Assembly: GCA_027451905.1 (NCBI GenBank)
Contig: DAIDHV010000003.1
Location: forward strand, 1 to 64,000
Direction of reading: 5' to 3'
From: Armatimonadota bacterium
GTDB taxonomy: Bacteria; Armatimonadota; Fimbriimonadia; Fimbriimonadales; Fimbriimonadaceae
Length of the DNA: 64,000 nt
Shown here one piece after another: positions 52,242 to 61,769 of the stretch; positions within the stretch are counted from its first letter, which is position 1, and the number at the start of each line of letters is the position of its first letter. Made by a program: the position numbers and the translations under genes. The notes under the pieces were generated by a model that was given only the letters and a program-made list of their open reading frames with translations, was not told where the DNA came from and made no database searches.

Positions 52242-52247
52242 TACAAT
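52242..52247 (+). promoter_or_regulatory. Extended -10 of the LacI gene promoter
   Basis: TGTTACAAT reads as TG-n-TACAAT, 33 bp before the lacI start codon. No strong -35 is seen, as expected for extended -10 promoters. Confidence 0.4.
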
Positions 52248-52263
52248 ATCCCATATCCTATTG

Positions 52264-52279
52264 GATTTAACATTAAATC
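52264..52279. promoter_or_regulatory. Candidate LacI-family operator (proximal)
   Basis: GATTTAA-CA-TTAAATC is a perfect 7+7 inverted repeat ending one base before the ATG. Its position between promoter and start suggests autoregulation. Confidence 0.6.
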
Positions 52280-52280
52280 T

Positions 52281-53318
52281 ATGAAAGTGACGATCAAAGA
52301 CGTTGCCGAAGCAGCCGGCGTCTCTGCCATGACCGTTTCCACGGTTCTCCACGGCAGCGGAAGCAACGTGCGCTTCAGTGAAGAGACAGCCGAGAGGATT
52401 CGTGCTCTTGCCAAGGAACTACACTACCAGCCCAACTACGTGGCAAGAAGCCTTCGGCTGAAAAGAACAAACACAGTTGGAGTCGTCTTTCAGCACTTTG
52501 ATCGGCTCAGCGAAGACAATCCCTACTATCCAAAGCTTCTTAACGGGGTCATGTCGGCACTTTTTCCGGAAAGCTACACGCTTGCCCTTTGCCCTAGTCT
52601 TGTTCAGGGTGACAACCCGCATTCGATCTGGGATGGCAGGTTTGATGGAGTTTTATGGGCGCGCCCAGATTTTTCCGAGGCCTCCCTGGAGAAGTTTCGT
52701 AATTCCACCGTTCCCCTTGTGATGATGCATGCGCCGGTGGGCACTGCAGATGGGATCAGCAGTTTCACCGCCGATAACGTGGGGGCCCTCGAGCAAGTCA
52801 TTCGACATCTCTCTGGCCTTGGTCACGAAAAAGTCACGTTTGCAGTGGATCCGGTTAACGAGCACACCGCAGAGGGTATTGCTCGGGTTGATGCGTTTCT
52901 CAATGCGGCCAGCGAAGCCAAAATTGAAAGTCGCGTTTGGTTTTGGGATGAAAGAACCCGCACTCTCGATGAGTTCCTATCGAGGAACAGGGATTGCACT
53001 GCTATCGCGTGCTTTAGCGATACTATTGCCGGTCACTTGCTTACCGGCTGCAAAGAACTAGGAATCCAGATTCCCCGTGATCTGTCTGTCATTGGTTTTG
53101 ATTCCACAACCTTTTGCGAAAGAACAACCCCCCGGCTAACCTCAGTTCACCAATCAGTCGAGCAAATGGCATACGATGCCACCAAACATCTTTTAGATTT
53201 AATCAAAGCAAGGAGGGAAGGTGAAATCCTGTCCCTTCCTATCTCGTCAACCTACGCATGCAGTCTCGACGTCCGAGATTCCACTGCTCCGCCTTCAAAG
53301 AAGAAGATCACCAAATGA
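52281..53318 (+). CDS. LacI-family transcription regulator
   Basis: 345 aa. The N-terminal HTH is standard (VTIKDVAEAAGVSAMTVSTVLHG) with hinge helix HYQPNYVARSLRLKR. A periplasmic-binding-protein-like sensor domain follows (TNTVGVVFQHFD ... DLSVIGFDSTTFCERTTPRLTSVHQ). It probably senses a sugar released from plant polysaccharide and controls the following genes. The prepilin-like gene overlaps its stop (ATGA), so the regulator, pilin-like and lipoprotein genes form one transcript. Confidence 0.95.
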   Translation: MKVTIKDVAEAAGVSAMTVSTVLHGSGSNVRFSEETAERIRALAKELHYQPNYVARSLRLKRTNTVGVVFQHFDRLSEDNPYYPKLLNGVMSALFPESYTLALCPSLVQGDNPHSIWDGRFDGVLWARPDFSEASLEKFRNSTVPLVMMHAPVGTADGISSFTADNVGALEQVIRHLSGLGHEKVTFAVDPVNEHTAEGIARVDAFLNAASEAKIESRVWFWDERTRTLDEFLSRNRDCTAIACFSDTIAGHLLTGCKELGIQIPRDLSVIGFDSTTFCERTTPRLTSVHQSVEQMAYDATKHLLDLIKARREGEILSLPISSTYACSLDVRDSTAPPSKKKITK

Positions 53319-54262
53319 GATCATTTAGAAACGCGTTTACGCTTATTGAACTACTCGTTGTTATCGCCATTATTGCGATTCTCGCTGCTATCTTGTTCCC
53401 CGTTTTTGCCCAGGCCAAGCTTGCGGCTAAGAAAACTGTGGACCTGTCTAATATCAAACAAATCTCGCTGGGTGCCATGATGTATGCCACCGACAGCGAC
53501 GATTACTTCCCCCGAAACGATTACCTTGGAATCGGTCGCCAAACTTGGGCACCGTTTACTTATCGAGAGGCTATTGCTCCCTATGTCAAGAATGGAGTCC
53601 AAAATGTCTCCTGGATCATGACAAACCCCAATACGACCGGGCCCCTTGCCGATACCGGACTTTGGAATACGACAACCGGGCCAATGTGGCGCTGGGGCTA
53701 CGGAACAAACCAAGCCTTGATGCCATCTGGCCAGCAAAACCGCTCTACATCAGACTGCGGAGACAACGGAAGTGGTCAAACTATGGGTGATGATCAAAAT
53801 TGCCAAGGTTTGCCAACCGGAAATCCCAGCATCCCCTCCGTAAGCAATACTTCGCTGCCGCGAGTTGCCCAAACCCTTATGATCACAACTCTGGGAACAA
53901 CCGCACAGTATCAACAAAGCAACCCTTACATGCAAAGTGGTGTTTGGTGGTGGCAGGGAGCTGGAGCGGCAATCGCAGGGGCGACAATCCCTCCTCAGTG
54001 GTCTGGAGATCACACCCAAGACGACTACAGCGGAAGCATCACCGGACCTGGACCAGCTTCGGCTCTTCCTGCATTCCGGTTTAGTGGCGTCGCCAACGTG
54101 GGTTGGGCAGATGGTCATGCCAAAGCCGTCCATCAGGGTGGTTTAAGCTGGTGCGAATATATGTTCGTTCCAGGTGCCTACGTTGACTCTTATGGCAGCC
54201 CCACCGACGATAGTTGGGTGTTCCAGCCAGGTAACGCTTGCGCGGGTTATAGCCAGAACTAA
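53315..54262 (+). CDS. Prepilin-type N-terminal domain protein (DUF1559-like)
   Basis: 315 aa from the ATG at 53315, overlapping the lacI stop. The start MRSFRNAFTLIELLVVIAII is a type IV prepilin peptide with cleavage before Phe and Glu at +5, followed by ILFPVFAQAK. A large C-terminal domain follows, with the H-x-G and VGWADGHAKAV ending common to DUF1559-type proteins. Such proteins are abundant in Armatimonadota and Planctomycetes and are thought to be secreted pseudopilins. Its location with sugar genes suggests a role in surface capture or secretion of polysaccharide enzymes. Confidence 0.92.
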   Translation: MRSFRNAFTLIELLVVIAIIAILAAILFPVFAQAKLAAKKTVDLSNIKQISLGAMMYATDSDDYFPRNDYLGIGRQTWAPFTYREAIAPYVKNGVQNVSWIMTNPNTTGPLADTGLWNTTTGPMWRWGYGTNQALMPSGQQNRSTSDCGDNGSGQTMGDDQNCQGLPTGNPSIPSVSNTSLPRVAQTLMITTLGTTAQYQQSNPYMQSGVWWWQGAGAAIAGATIPPQWSGDHTQDDYSGSITGPGPASALPAFRFSGVANVGWADGHAKAVHQGGLSWCEYMFVPGAYVDSYGSPTDDSWVFQPGNACAGYSQN

Positions 54263-54495
54263 TGAAACGTCATCTGATCTTGATTCCCCTATTTGTGATT
54301 GCAGTTGGATGCAGCACCGGTACGGATAATTCGGTGGTCAACACCAAACTTCCTGCTGGTACTGGCAAGCCGACCAATCCATCGGGTGTAATCAATAATC
54401 CAACCGAGCAGAAAATCTCAACCGGCATGTCGGCTTCTGGGCAAAACTCAGAGTCGAACGCCGCGAAAGCTGCCGCCGGATTTAAAGGTCATTGA
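54262..54495 (+). CDS. Small putative lipoprotein
   Basis: 77 aa: MKRHLILIPLFVIAVGCSTG has a lipobox VGCS. The mature part is Ser/Asn/Gly-rich and probably disordered. The start overlaps the prepilin stop (TAATG). No known family; its role in the operon is unknown. Confidence 0.75.
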   Translation: MKRHLILIPLFVIAVGCSTGTDNSVVNTKLPAGTGKPTNPSGVINNPTEQKISTGMSASGQNSESNAAKAAAGFKGH

Positions 54496-54914
54496 TGAAG
54501 TCTAAGAGTTCCCTGTTTTGCGTGTCTATGCTTGTCGCCGTTTTGGCGGCAAGCATAGGCGGATGCAAGGGTTCCGGCGGAGACACGATCACGGCGATTC
54601 CCCATCGAAAAGTTGTCCAATTTCAAGGGTCAATTGATCCCCAATATGTTGGCTCTTGGAAGTCAAAATCTGGCGCTCAGCTTAAGCTCGACAAAGATGG
54701 AACCGCCTCGATCGTTTCAACAGCGGCAACGCCTCATGGCACGGTTTCTCATGTTTTGAGTGGAAAGTGGCTTTTGTCCGGCCAAAACTTGCTCCTTCAA
54801 TACACCCAGCAGCAAACGGTGGTCACAATCCAAAGCAAAGCCGAACTCAAAGGTTCTAGTTTGACCCTTATCCAGGCTGGCAACCATTTCAAAACCATCT
54901 ATTTCAAGAGCTAG
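54495..54914 (+). CDS. Small putative lipoprotein with a beta-barrel-like body
   Basis: 139 aa from the ATG at 54495, overlapping the previous stop (TGATG). The signal segment ends at IGGCKG, a lipobox. The body (VGSWKSKSGAQLKLDKDGTASIV ... LSGKWLLSGQNLLLQYTQ) has the repeated Gly/Trp strands of small lipocalin-like or copper-resistance-like domains. No family is assigned. Confidence 0.75.
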   Translation: MKSKSSLFCVSMLVAVLAASIGGCKGSGGDTITAIPHRKVVQFQGSIDPQYVGSWKSKSGAQLKLDKDGTASIVSTAATPHGTVSHVLSGKWLLSGQNLLLQYTQQQTVVTIQSKAELKGSSLTLIQAGNHFKTIYFKS

Positions 54915-54995
54915 CAATCAGATTGAGAGGCTATGGACAGTTGAACTGCCGTGCCAAAACCCGATCTGGGCACTTCTCTATTTATTTTAAGAATC

Positions 54996-57179
54996 ATGCA
55001 GTTTTCACCCTTTTTTAATGCTCATCACAGCCCGATTGGTGCCTTTTCTACCCTAACCTTTGGATACAAAGGAGCTAGTGGCGGGCCTGGTATTGAGCTG
55101 AAGGGACCTGCCGATGAAAGCCTCTATATTGGTATTGAGAGCCAGGTTCAACCCAATCAATTCTTTGCGTTCCCCTGGTTTGCAGGATCAGACTCGGTTG
55201 CCCAGTCCGATTATGACGTTGAAGGGCTAGCTGACACCCAATTTGCAGAAGCGGTTCGACCTTTTCCAGATTCCCAAATTAGCCGTCAATTTGGAGCCAA
55301 TACCGACGTTTGGCTTGCACCCAATCTTACTTTTTCCACTTATTCTCCTATCAGGCCGGTTCCTAACCCCGAGTCGGCAAGCCTAAGCGGTCTCAAGAAT
55401 AGCCTTTGCCCTTGCGTCACCTGCGAATTGGTGGTAGACAATCTTAAGGGTCAACACGAAGTCAAAGCCTTTTTTGGATATGCGGGCTCCAATCGTGGTC
55501 CCAACATGAGGACTTGGCAAGACCAAGGCGTCACCGGTATTGGTCAGGGCAGAACCGTTGCCATTGCCACCGATGCCAAGTCTGCCTATGCGGGAATTGG
55601 ATTTCAGCCGGAATCGGTTTTAACCCCTCGAGATACTCAAAACCTTTCGTTTATGCTCGGAAACTGTGCCCTCATCGTGGTGCCGGTTCCGGCGGGAACA
55701 AAAGCCGTCATTCGGTTTGTGGTTGGGTTTTATCGAGATGGTTTGGTCACCACCGGCCAGGAATTAAGCTATCTCTATTCGCGCTATTTTCACAACGTCG
55801 AATCGGTTTGCAAGCATGGATTAGAGCATTTTGAAGAGACAAAGCAAGTCTCACTCGCCAGTGATCAAGCCCTCAAGTCAAGACTTTCTGAAGTCAGGTT
55901 CCACCACCTTTCCCATGCTCTTCGAAGCTACTTAGGGGCTACCCAACTTCTTGAAACCCCTGAGAAAAAGCCGGTTTGGATCGTCAACGAGGGCGAGTAC
56001 AGGATGATGAATACGTTTGATCTGACTGTAGATCAGCTTTTTCTGGAATTGGCAATGAATCCTTGGACCGTCCAAAACGTGTTGGAGCATTTTATTGATC
56101 GGTATTCCTATCACGATGAAGTTCGATTCCCAAATAGCGATCAGCAATTCCCCGGGGGCATTGTCTTTACCCACGATATGGGGGTTGGAAACGCATTTTC
56201 TGCCAGGGGATTTTCTTGCTATGAACAGGCCAAATTGAAGGGAGTGTTTTCTTATATGAGCTGCGAAGAGTTGGTCAACTGGATACTTTGCGCCTGCCTG
56301 ACCATAGATGCAACCAGAGACCAAAAGTGGGCAAAGAAGATTTTGCCCACTCTGCTAGAAACGTTGCAAAGCCTTATGAGTCGAGACAATCCCAACCCGT
56401 TGTTGCGCAACGGCATTATGGGCCTTGACTCTTCCAGGTGCAAGGGAGGATCAGAAATTACAACCTACGATAGCCTCGATTCTTCGTTAGGTCAGGCAAG
56501 AAACAACACCTATTTAGGGGTGAAAACCTGGGCTGCTTACACCCTGCTAGAATCTGTCTTAAGACTGCTCAATGAATCGCAAGCAGCCAAAACTGCGGGA
56601 GATCAGGCGAAAAAAGCGGCCGATTCCTTGATAGCGGCTGCCGATGGATTTGGGTTGCTGCCTGCCGTTATTGACGAAGGCAATGATGCCCGCATTATCC
56701 CCGCGATCGAGGGTTTGGTCTACCCCTTTTTAACATCGTTCTTTACCGATCATCCTGATTCTGCCTTGCGAAAAGTCCTTAAAAGGCACTTTGAATTGAT
56801 CCTTAGACCAGGGATTTGCTTGTTTCCCGATAATGGTTGGAGGCTAAGCTCGACCAGCAGAAATTCTTGGCTAAGTAAAATCTATCTCTGCCAGTTTGTT
56901 TCGGAGGCTATTTTGGGGCTTCCAGCCGATACCAAAGCCGATGCCGCCCATTGGAAATGGCTTACTGATGAGGACAACGCTTATTTTGCTTGGAGCGACC
57001 AAATGGTAGAAGGCAAAGCCCACGGAAGCCGCTACTACCCTCGAGGCGTCACCAGCGCGCTGTGGATCTGCACCGACGGGATTAACCCCTTTGAAGCCAT
57101 TCGGAACTGCCTTCTCGGCGAACAGAACTCGCAATCAGTGGCGCAGTCAACACAATCTACCAAGGCTCCGCTTCTGTAG
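54996..57179 (+). CDS. GH52 beta-xylosidase
   Basis: 727 aa from the ATG at 54996; a GTG at 54951 is less likely because the family begins FFNAHHSPIGAF. The opening NAHHSPIGAFSTLTFGYKG, the nucleophile region VNEGEYRMMNTFDLTVDQ and the acid/base region TTYDSLDSSLGQARN match the GH52 family, whose members are retaining beta-xylosidases. The family is small and best known from Geobacillus. No signal peptide is evident, so it probably cleaves imported xylo-oligosaccharides. It lies 81 bp after the lipoprotein gene and is likely controlled by the LacI regulator upstream. Confidence 0.93.
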   Translation: MQFSPFFNAHHSPIGAFSTLTFGYKGASGGPGIELKGPADESLYIGIESQVQPNQFFAFPWFAGSDSVAQSDYDVEGLADTQFAEAVRPFPDSQISRQFGANTDVWLAPNLTFSTYSPIRPVPNPESASLSGLKNSLCPCVTCELVVDNLKGQHEVKAFFGYAGSNRGPNMRTWQDQGVTGIGQGRTVAIATDAKSAYAGIGFQPESVLTPRDTQNLSFMLGNCALIVVPVPAGTKAVIRFVVGFYRDGLVTTGQELSYLYSRYFHNVESVCKHGLEHFEETKQVSLASDQALKSRLSEVRFHHLSHALRSYLGATQLLETPEKKPVWIVNEGEYRMMNTFDLTVDQLFLELAMNPWTVQNVLEHFIDRYSYHDEVRFPNSDQQFPGGIVFTHDMGVGNAFSARGFSCYEQAKLKGVFSYMSCEELVNWILCACLTIDATRDQKWAKKILPTLLETLQSLMSRDNPNPLLRNGIMGLDSSRCKGGSEITTYDSLDSSLGQARNNTYLGVKTWAAYTLLESVLRLLNESQAAKTAGDQAKKAADSLIAAADGFGLLPAVIDEGNDARIIPAIEGLVYPFLTSFFTDHPDSALRKVLKRHFELILRPGICLFPDNGWRLSSTSRNSWLSKIYLCQFVSEAILGLPADTKADAAHWKWLTDEDNAYFAWSDQMVEGKAHGSRYYPRGVTSALWICTDGINPFEAIRNCLLGEQNSQSVAQSTQSTKAPLL

Positions 57180-57253
57180 CTCAACGGCTGCAGACCGCCT
57201 CCTGAGCGTGACTTCGATATTAGCCTTCGCCTAAAATCGGGTCCGAGGGGTGG

Positions 57254-58354
57254 TTACTTCCAAACCCAAAAACCGGGAAGAAGGTTGCCCTTGCGATCGG
57301 CAAGAGCAAGGTTCCACCAGTTATTGGGCCAGGTCTTGGTTTCGATCCAAAGCGGAGCCCAATAAAGGACGCCCCAGCCTTTGCCACATTCCAAAACGGA
57401 GTTGGTTACTGTTTTTAGCCACTTGGCCTGCCCCTGAGGAGTGGCTGGATACCCAGGGATGAGGTTGGTTGCGCTTCCAAACAAAGTTCCGCTTTCGCCT
57501 GGTTTTGGCAATGTGTAGGGCCATGCGGTTTCCGCAATAAGGATCTTGTACGGGTACCGCTTTGCGAGGTCATTGATGTTGGCCTTCATCGCCGCCAGGG
57601 GGCCGTGCCACCAAGAGTAGTAACTCAGCCCCAGCACGTCAAAATGGACGCCGTATTGCCGAAATCTACGAACAAACAGCCGACTCTCGGCATTGTTTCC
57701 GCCCGTATCAATATGGATAATCCTATAAATCTTTGTATGAGAATGGGCTTCTTCCATCCCCTTCATTCCTGCCTTGACTAAAGTTGTTAAATTGAGCCAT
57801 TGAGAAGGCACGTCTCCGGTTAACTTGCCAAGCGGCCAAAGCATTCCTCTTCTGATTTCGTTTCCGAACTCAACTCCATAAATGGGCACCCCGTTTTGGA
57901 TAAAAGTCGAAACCACGTGCCGAGTGTAAGTTGTGACTTTATCGGCAAGCCCCTTCAATGGAAGATGGCTCCATTCAATCGGCGTGATTTGGTGGTGTGG
58001 ATCGGCCCAAGTGTCTGAATAATGGAGGTCCAGTATCACCTTCAGCCCTGCCGCGTGGGCACGCTTGCCAAGGATCAGACAATAGTTAAGGCTGCACCAA
58101 GGATCGGTGGGATGAACCCACAATCGAAGCCGGACTGCAGTCCAGCCCGCTTTCTTCATTTCGTGGAAGATTCTGACCTTCTTACCGTGCCAAAAGTAGG
58201 CTCCGCCGGTTCGCTCTACCCTTAGGATTTCAGTGGGGTCTCCTCCAAGCACCGGCAACTTGTGTTGAATCCGATGAGAATTCACGGTCCGTGACAATGG
58301 CTGCCGAACTGAGCTTGAAGAAAGTGCAACGAGAAATGGTGCTAACCAGATCAT
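57254..58354 (-). CDS. GH53 endo-beta-1,4-galactanase
   Basis: 366 aa, exported (MIWLAPFLVALSSSS). The GH53 barrel motifs are present: TAVRLRLWVHP, DLHYSDTWADP, the acid/base Glu in VEFGNEI and the nucleophile Glu in LIAETAWPY. It cleaves beta-1,4-galactan side chains of pectin. It is convergent with the xylosidase, so the region handles several cell-wall polymers. Confidence 0.93.
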   Translation of the reverse strand: MIWLAPFLVALSSSSVRQPLSRTVNSHRIQHKLPVLGGDPTEILRVERTGGAYFWHGKKVRIFHEMKKAGWTAVRLRLWVHPTDPWCSLNYCLILGKRAHAAGLKVILDLHYSDTWADPHHQITPIEWSHLPLKGLADKVTTYTRHVVSTFIQNGVPIYGVEFGNEIRRGMLWPLGKLTGDVPSQWLNLTTLVKAGMKGMEEAHSHTKIYRIIHIDTGGNNAESRLFVRRFRQYGVHFDVLGLSYYSWWHGPLAAMKANINDLAKRYPYKILIAETAWPYTLPKPGESGTLFGSATNLIPGYPATPQGQAKWLKTVTNSVLECGKGWGVLYWAPLWIETKTWPNNWWNLALADRKGNLLPGFWVWK

Positions 58355-58490
58355 ATCTTCATTATGTTCTGGTCAGCTTCTTCTTTTCTATGAAATGGAA
58401 TTCTTGAATTGCTCACTGTGCAAGCCGTGATCAGACTCGACTCTTGTAGCTCAATGTCCTGAACTGGCAAATGCAGGGTTGAGGCTAGGA

Positions 58491-59108
58491 TTAGTTCCAG
58501 TGCTGGGCAAGTTCACTGAATTCAATCCGAGATGAAACAAACCCTTCTTCGGCTGGCCAGCCCACCGCAACAAGGGCAGGAATCTGCACATTTTGTGCAA
58601 GCCCCAATATTTCCTTCACCCTTTCGGCATCAAAACCAAGCATTGGTGAAGTCCCCAGCCCCAAGCTTGACGCAACCAAAAGCAAGTATCCAAGAAAGAT
58701 GTTGGCTTGGCTTCTTGCCCAGTTCTCTTGTGCATCAGTGTTCATTTTTGCAAAAACGGATCGAACAGAGTCTGCTTGGGAGGCGGCCTTCTCTTGCCCG
58801 AGATACGCAAAACGAGATCCCAAATTGGCCAAAGAAGATTGCATATCGCTGGTGATAACAAGCAAAACCTGAGATGACCCCACTTGAGATTGACTATAAG
58901 CTGCCTGTTGCAGCTTGTTTTTTAGTTCTTGATTTCGAATGACATGAACCTTCCATGGCTGAATGTTCCACGCACTTGGTGCCTTTCCGGCTGCAGTTAG
59001 GAGGGCACTTATTGTTTCTTCTGAAACGGGTTGAGGACTGTAATTGCGGATAGATCGCCTGGCATGAGCGGCATCAACGGCAGAAATAGGAGCTTGAGTT
59101 GTATTCAT
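58491..59108 (-). CDS. Nitroreductase-family FMN oxidoreductase
   Basis: 205 aa. ARRSIRNYSPQPV and the region APSAWNIQPWKVHVI mark the FMN-binding nitroreductase fold; GTSPMLGFDAERVKEIL and ALVAVGWPAEE are typical of the C-terminal half. It reduces nitro or quinone compounds with NAD(P)H. Its substrate is unknown. It sits between the GH53 and GH5 genes on the same strand, with no obvious link. Confidence 0.9.
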   Translation of the reverse strand: MNTTQAPISAVDAAHARRSIRNYSPQPVSEETISALLTAAGKAPSAWNIQPWKVHVIRNQELKNKLQQAAYSQSQVGSSQVLLVITSDMQSSLANLGSRFAYLGQEKAASQADSVRSVFAKMNTDAQENWARSQANIFLGYLLLVASSLGLGTSPMLGFDAERVKEILGLAQNVQIPALVAVGWPAEEGFVSSRIEFSELAQHWN

Positions 59109-59327
59109 ATTGGTTCAAAACTGAGAACGGGCATCACTTGGCTGCCCTTTGTTGACTTCTACGCCAGCCCTTACCAAGTAGTTGCGCGCGCAACAAATTA
59201 AAGGACAATCATTTTTAAACTTTCTTGACTCCTGGTCATCATTCTGCCCGCCAAGGCTGGCAGATTCAAAAACGAAACCCCATGCCGCCGCTGGAAGGTA
59301 AATAAAAATTTTCAGCCCAATATCAAG

Positions 59328-60377
59328 CTATTTCTTGCTTGATAAGGCCCCTTTGACGTAAACGCCAAAATCCGGGGTTGGAGTGTAGTTCCAGTCAGAA
59401 ATGAGAGCTGGTCCCGCCTTGGGGTGTAGGTCCCACGCGGTCCAATTCATGTGGTGCTGGTCCATAAAGGCAAGAACCTGCTGCACCCACGTTGGGTTAT
59501 TTGTTGCTCCGAACTCGCTTACAATGATCGGAATCTTTGCGAGGGCGGTTCGCATTTCCGCCTCCCATTGCTGGACAGATTCTCCTTTAAATGGGTACTG
59601 ATGATTGGCATAAGCCACCCCGTTGCCGTGGTGGTCTTGCAGGGCAAAGCCATTCAAAAATCCCGTCATATCATAGGCCCAATTGAGACCACCCGCCAAA
59701 ACCATATTCCTGGCTCCGCAGGCTCGAATAGCATTAAGGAGTGCTTGCATTCCTGGGGAGGTGTAGGTGAGCTTGTTGTGAGTGGCACGGTCTGTTTCCG
59801 TCACACTTCCTCCGTTTTTCCACAAAGACCAAGATACGTTATGTGGCTCGTTATAGAGGTCAAAAATGACGGCGGGGTTGTTTTTGAACTGAGGAGCAAA
59901 ACTTTTCCAAAACTTGAGGCTGTTTTGATCGGGCATTTTGTGCTGACCTATAAATTTGCCCCAATGATCGGCATCGTTCCAATGGAGATCAAGGATCACG
60001 TAGCAGTTTTGTGATTCAATTTCATCAACAATCTTATGGACAAGCGCGCGGTACGGCTTAAAATTTCCGTGCTGTTCTGGCGCCATGCCAAACCATCGGT
60101 CTTGGCACAAAGGCAGCCTAATGATGTTGGCATGCCACAGCTTGATGGCAACGTGAACCGTTTTGAGAATATGTCCCTCGCCGTTGCTTGTCCACTCCAT
60201 GCTTGCACAATCCACCCCCCTAAGCCAGACTGGCTTATTGTGCGAGTTGACAACGCTATTGCCCTGTACGTGAAGAGGCAAGGGAGAGGCGCAAACAGTG
60301 ACGCTGCTGACCCATAAAGCCAGAATCGAAATGGCTAAGATCTTCTTTGAACACAAACTCATACCAAACTTACGCAC
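59328..60377 (-). CDS. GH5 glycanase (cellulase/mannanase type)
   Basis: 349 aa with a signal peptide (KKILAISILALWVSSVTVCA). The GH5 signature FDLYNEPHN carries the acid/base Glu, and PIIVSEFGATN the nucleophile. Other family points are IRLPLCQDRW, VILDLHWND and ANHQYPFKGE. An endo-beta-1,4-glucanase or mannanase is likely; the subfamily cannot be settled by eye. ATG at 60377 or the second ATG (MSLCSKK) at 60362 may start it. Confidence 0.92.
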   Translation of the reverse strand: MRKFGMSLCSKKILAISILALWVSSVTVCASPLPLHVQGNSVVNSHNKPVWLRGVDCASMEWTSNGEGHILKTVHVAIKLWHANIIRLPLCQDRWFGMAPEQHGNFKPYRALVHKIVDEIESQNCYVILDLHWNDADHWGKFIGQHKMPDQNSLKFWKSFAPQFKNNPAVIFDLYNEPHNVSWSLWKNGGSVTETDRATHNKLTYTSPGMQALLNAIRACGARNMVLAGGLNWAYDMTGFLNGFALQDHHGNGVAYANHQYPFKGESVQQWEAEMRTALAKIPIIVSEFGATNNPTWVQQVLAFMDQHHMNWTAWDLHPKAGPALISDWNYTPTPDFGVYVKGALSSKK

Positions 60378-60463
60378 AAGATTAAAGGATTAATTCCGCT
60401 CAATTTAGGGTTTGCAACCTTCTACGGGTTGAACCGTCTATTAAAACAGATTAGACTGTTGAC

Positions 60464-61033
60464 ATGAAAAGACAATTGCTATTAGGTGCGTCCGCCTTGG
60501 TTTTAGGAGGGGTCTCGTTATTTTCCACGATGGGTTTTACTTTCCAAAAAACTGTGAGCTACCCACCCTACGAGGTGAAAACACTGTACGCTACCCACGA
60601 TCTTAGGGGTAAGTTGGGTCCAAAAATTGTGGTTGCCAAGTGGCTGACAAACCCAAACCCAGATACCAAAGGCAAGTTGGTCCTCGTAGATTTTTGGGCA
60701 ACGTGGTGCCCGCCTTGCCGAAGTTTTATCCCCAAGCTTGATAAGATGGTTAAGGACATGAAAGGGCAACTGGTGGCGATTGGCATCAGCGATGAAAGCG
60801 CGGACACGGTCACAAACTTTTTGAAGACTCATCCTGTCAATTACTCAATTGGAGACGACCCCAACCGAGTTGACATGAAGCAGGTGGGTGTTCAAGGCAT
60901 TCCCCATGTGTTGCTGATGACACCAGACGGAATTGTGCGCTGGCAAGGTTTTCCGGAAGACGGAAAGTACCCTCTTACCGAAGCCATTATCGAGCAGGTA
61001 TTGACCGCCTATCAAGATTCCAAAAAGAAATGA
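60464..61033 (+). CDS. TlpA/ResA-type thiol-disulfide oxidoreductase
   Basis: 189 aa, exported through an N-terminal hydrophobic segment (LLLGASALVLGGVSLFS). The thioredoxin motif WCPPC is in DFWATWCPPCRSFIP; the cis-Pro loop is QGIPHVLLMTPDG. It is an extracytoplasmic reductase or oxidase for cysteines, often for cytochrome c maturation. Its stop overlaps the next gene (ATGA). Confidence 0.92.
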   Translation: MKRQLLLGASALVLGGVSLFSTMGFTFQKTVSYPPYEVKTLYATHDLRGKLGPKIVVAKWLTNPNPDTKGKLVLVDFWATWCPPCRSFIPKLDKMVKDMKGQLVAIGISDESADTVTNFLKTHPVNYSIGDDPNRVDMKQVGVQGIPHVLLMTPDGIVRWQGFPEDGKYPLTEAIIEQVLTAYQDSKKK

Positions 61034-61284
61034 GGTCTCGGCTTAAGAGCCTAGGTTTATTTAGGCTTCTGGGATTGTTCGCCGCGGGAGGGTTCGGACT
61101 TTTGTCGGCTTTGCTCTTTGCCTATGGTCTGTGCCTGCGTCCGCTTGATTGGAGGGATCTTTTGGAGAACTTGATTGTCGTTGTTGCCGCCATCATTTTT
61201 TGCGTGAGGACTCTTGGATGTTGGCAGAGCCCTCAAAGAGGCCAGCCTTCGCGGGCAGATTCTGCTTCGCAGGGTCAGGATTAA
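61030..61284 (+). CDS. Small membrane protein of unknown function
   Basis: 84 aa with two hydrophobic segments (about 12-32 and 45-62) and a polar C-terminal tail. Translation is coupled to the TlpA-like gene by an ATGA overlap. No family is recognised. Confidence 0.65.
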   Translation: MRSRLKSLGLFRLLGLFAAGGFGLLSALLFAYGLCLRPLDWRDLLENLIVVVAAIIFCVRTLGCWQSPQRGQPSRADSASQGQD

Positions 61285-61638
61285 ATGGGCCAGCCGTTAA
61301 AGAATTTGTGAAAAGTGCCCCGCTCTAAGCAACCGTCGGCGACGGCTCAGAGTCAATTCGGGATTTGGTGAACCCAAACAAGCGGCTACGCATAAAAGTT
61401 GATCCTTGGGCTCACAATTCCGAATCAGAGCGGGATGGGGAAAGTTCAGAGCAGGCTGGTTTCCTCTTAGGCTCCCTCGAAGACCATTGGAAGCCCTCTT
61501 GCAGTCGATCTGAGACGTGCTTTGACTTCGGTTGCCCAAATTGGCTGTATTTCATGGGGCACTGAAGTGTCTCACGGCAGCCAGTAACCTAAGTTCTAGG
61601 GCTTTATTATCCAGCTTCGTGCCATAATTCAAGTACAG
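61285..61638. other. Intergenic region before tRNA-Val, no gene seen
   Basis: 354 bp with short frames on both strands but no credible protein, ribosome site or known RNA. It may contain the tRNA promoter. Confidence 0.5.
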
Positions 61639-61713
61639 GGGCGGTTGGCACAGTGGTAGCGCGCTTCGTTCACACCGAAGAGGTCACAGGTTCAAATCCT
61701 GTACCGCCCACCA
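61639..61713 (+). tRNA. tRNA-Val (anticodon CAC)
   Basis: 75 nt including encoded CCA. Acceptor GGGCGGT/ACCGCCC, D-arm with AGTGGTAGC, anticodon stem CTTCG/CGAAG around loop TTCACAC (anticodon CAC), T-arm CAGGTTCAAATCCTG. All stems pair. The IS element begins 11 bp after it. Confidence 0.97.
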
Positions 61714-61769
61714 TTATTTTGAATGTCCATACCGGAGACATGGGTGACATTTCGTTCCGGAGACATAGG

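Noticed and set aside
61297-61565. Short frames on both strands before tRNA-Val
   Set aside because: No ribosome sites and no credible protein character.
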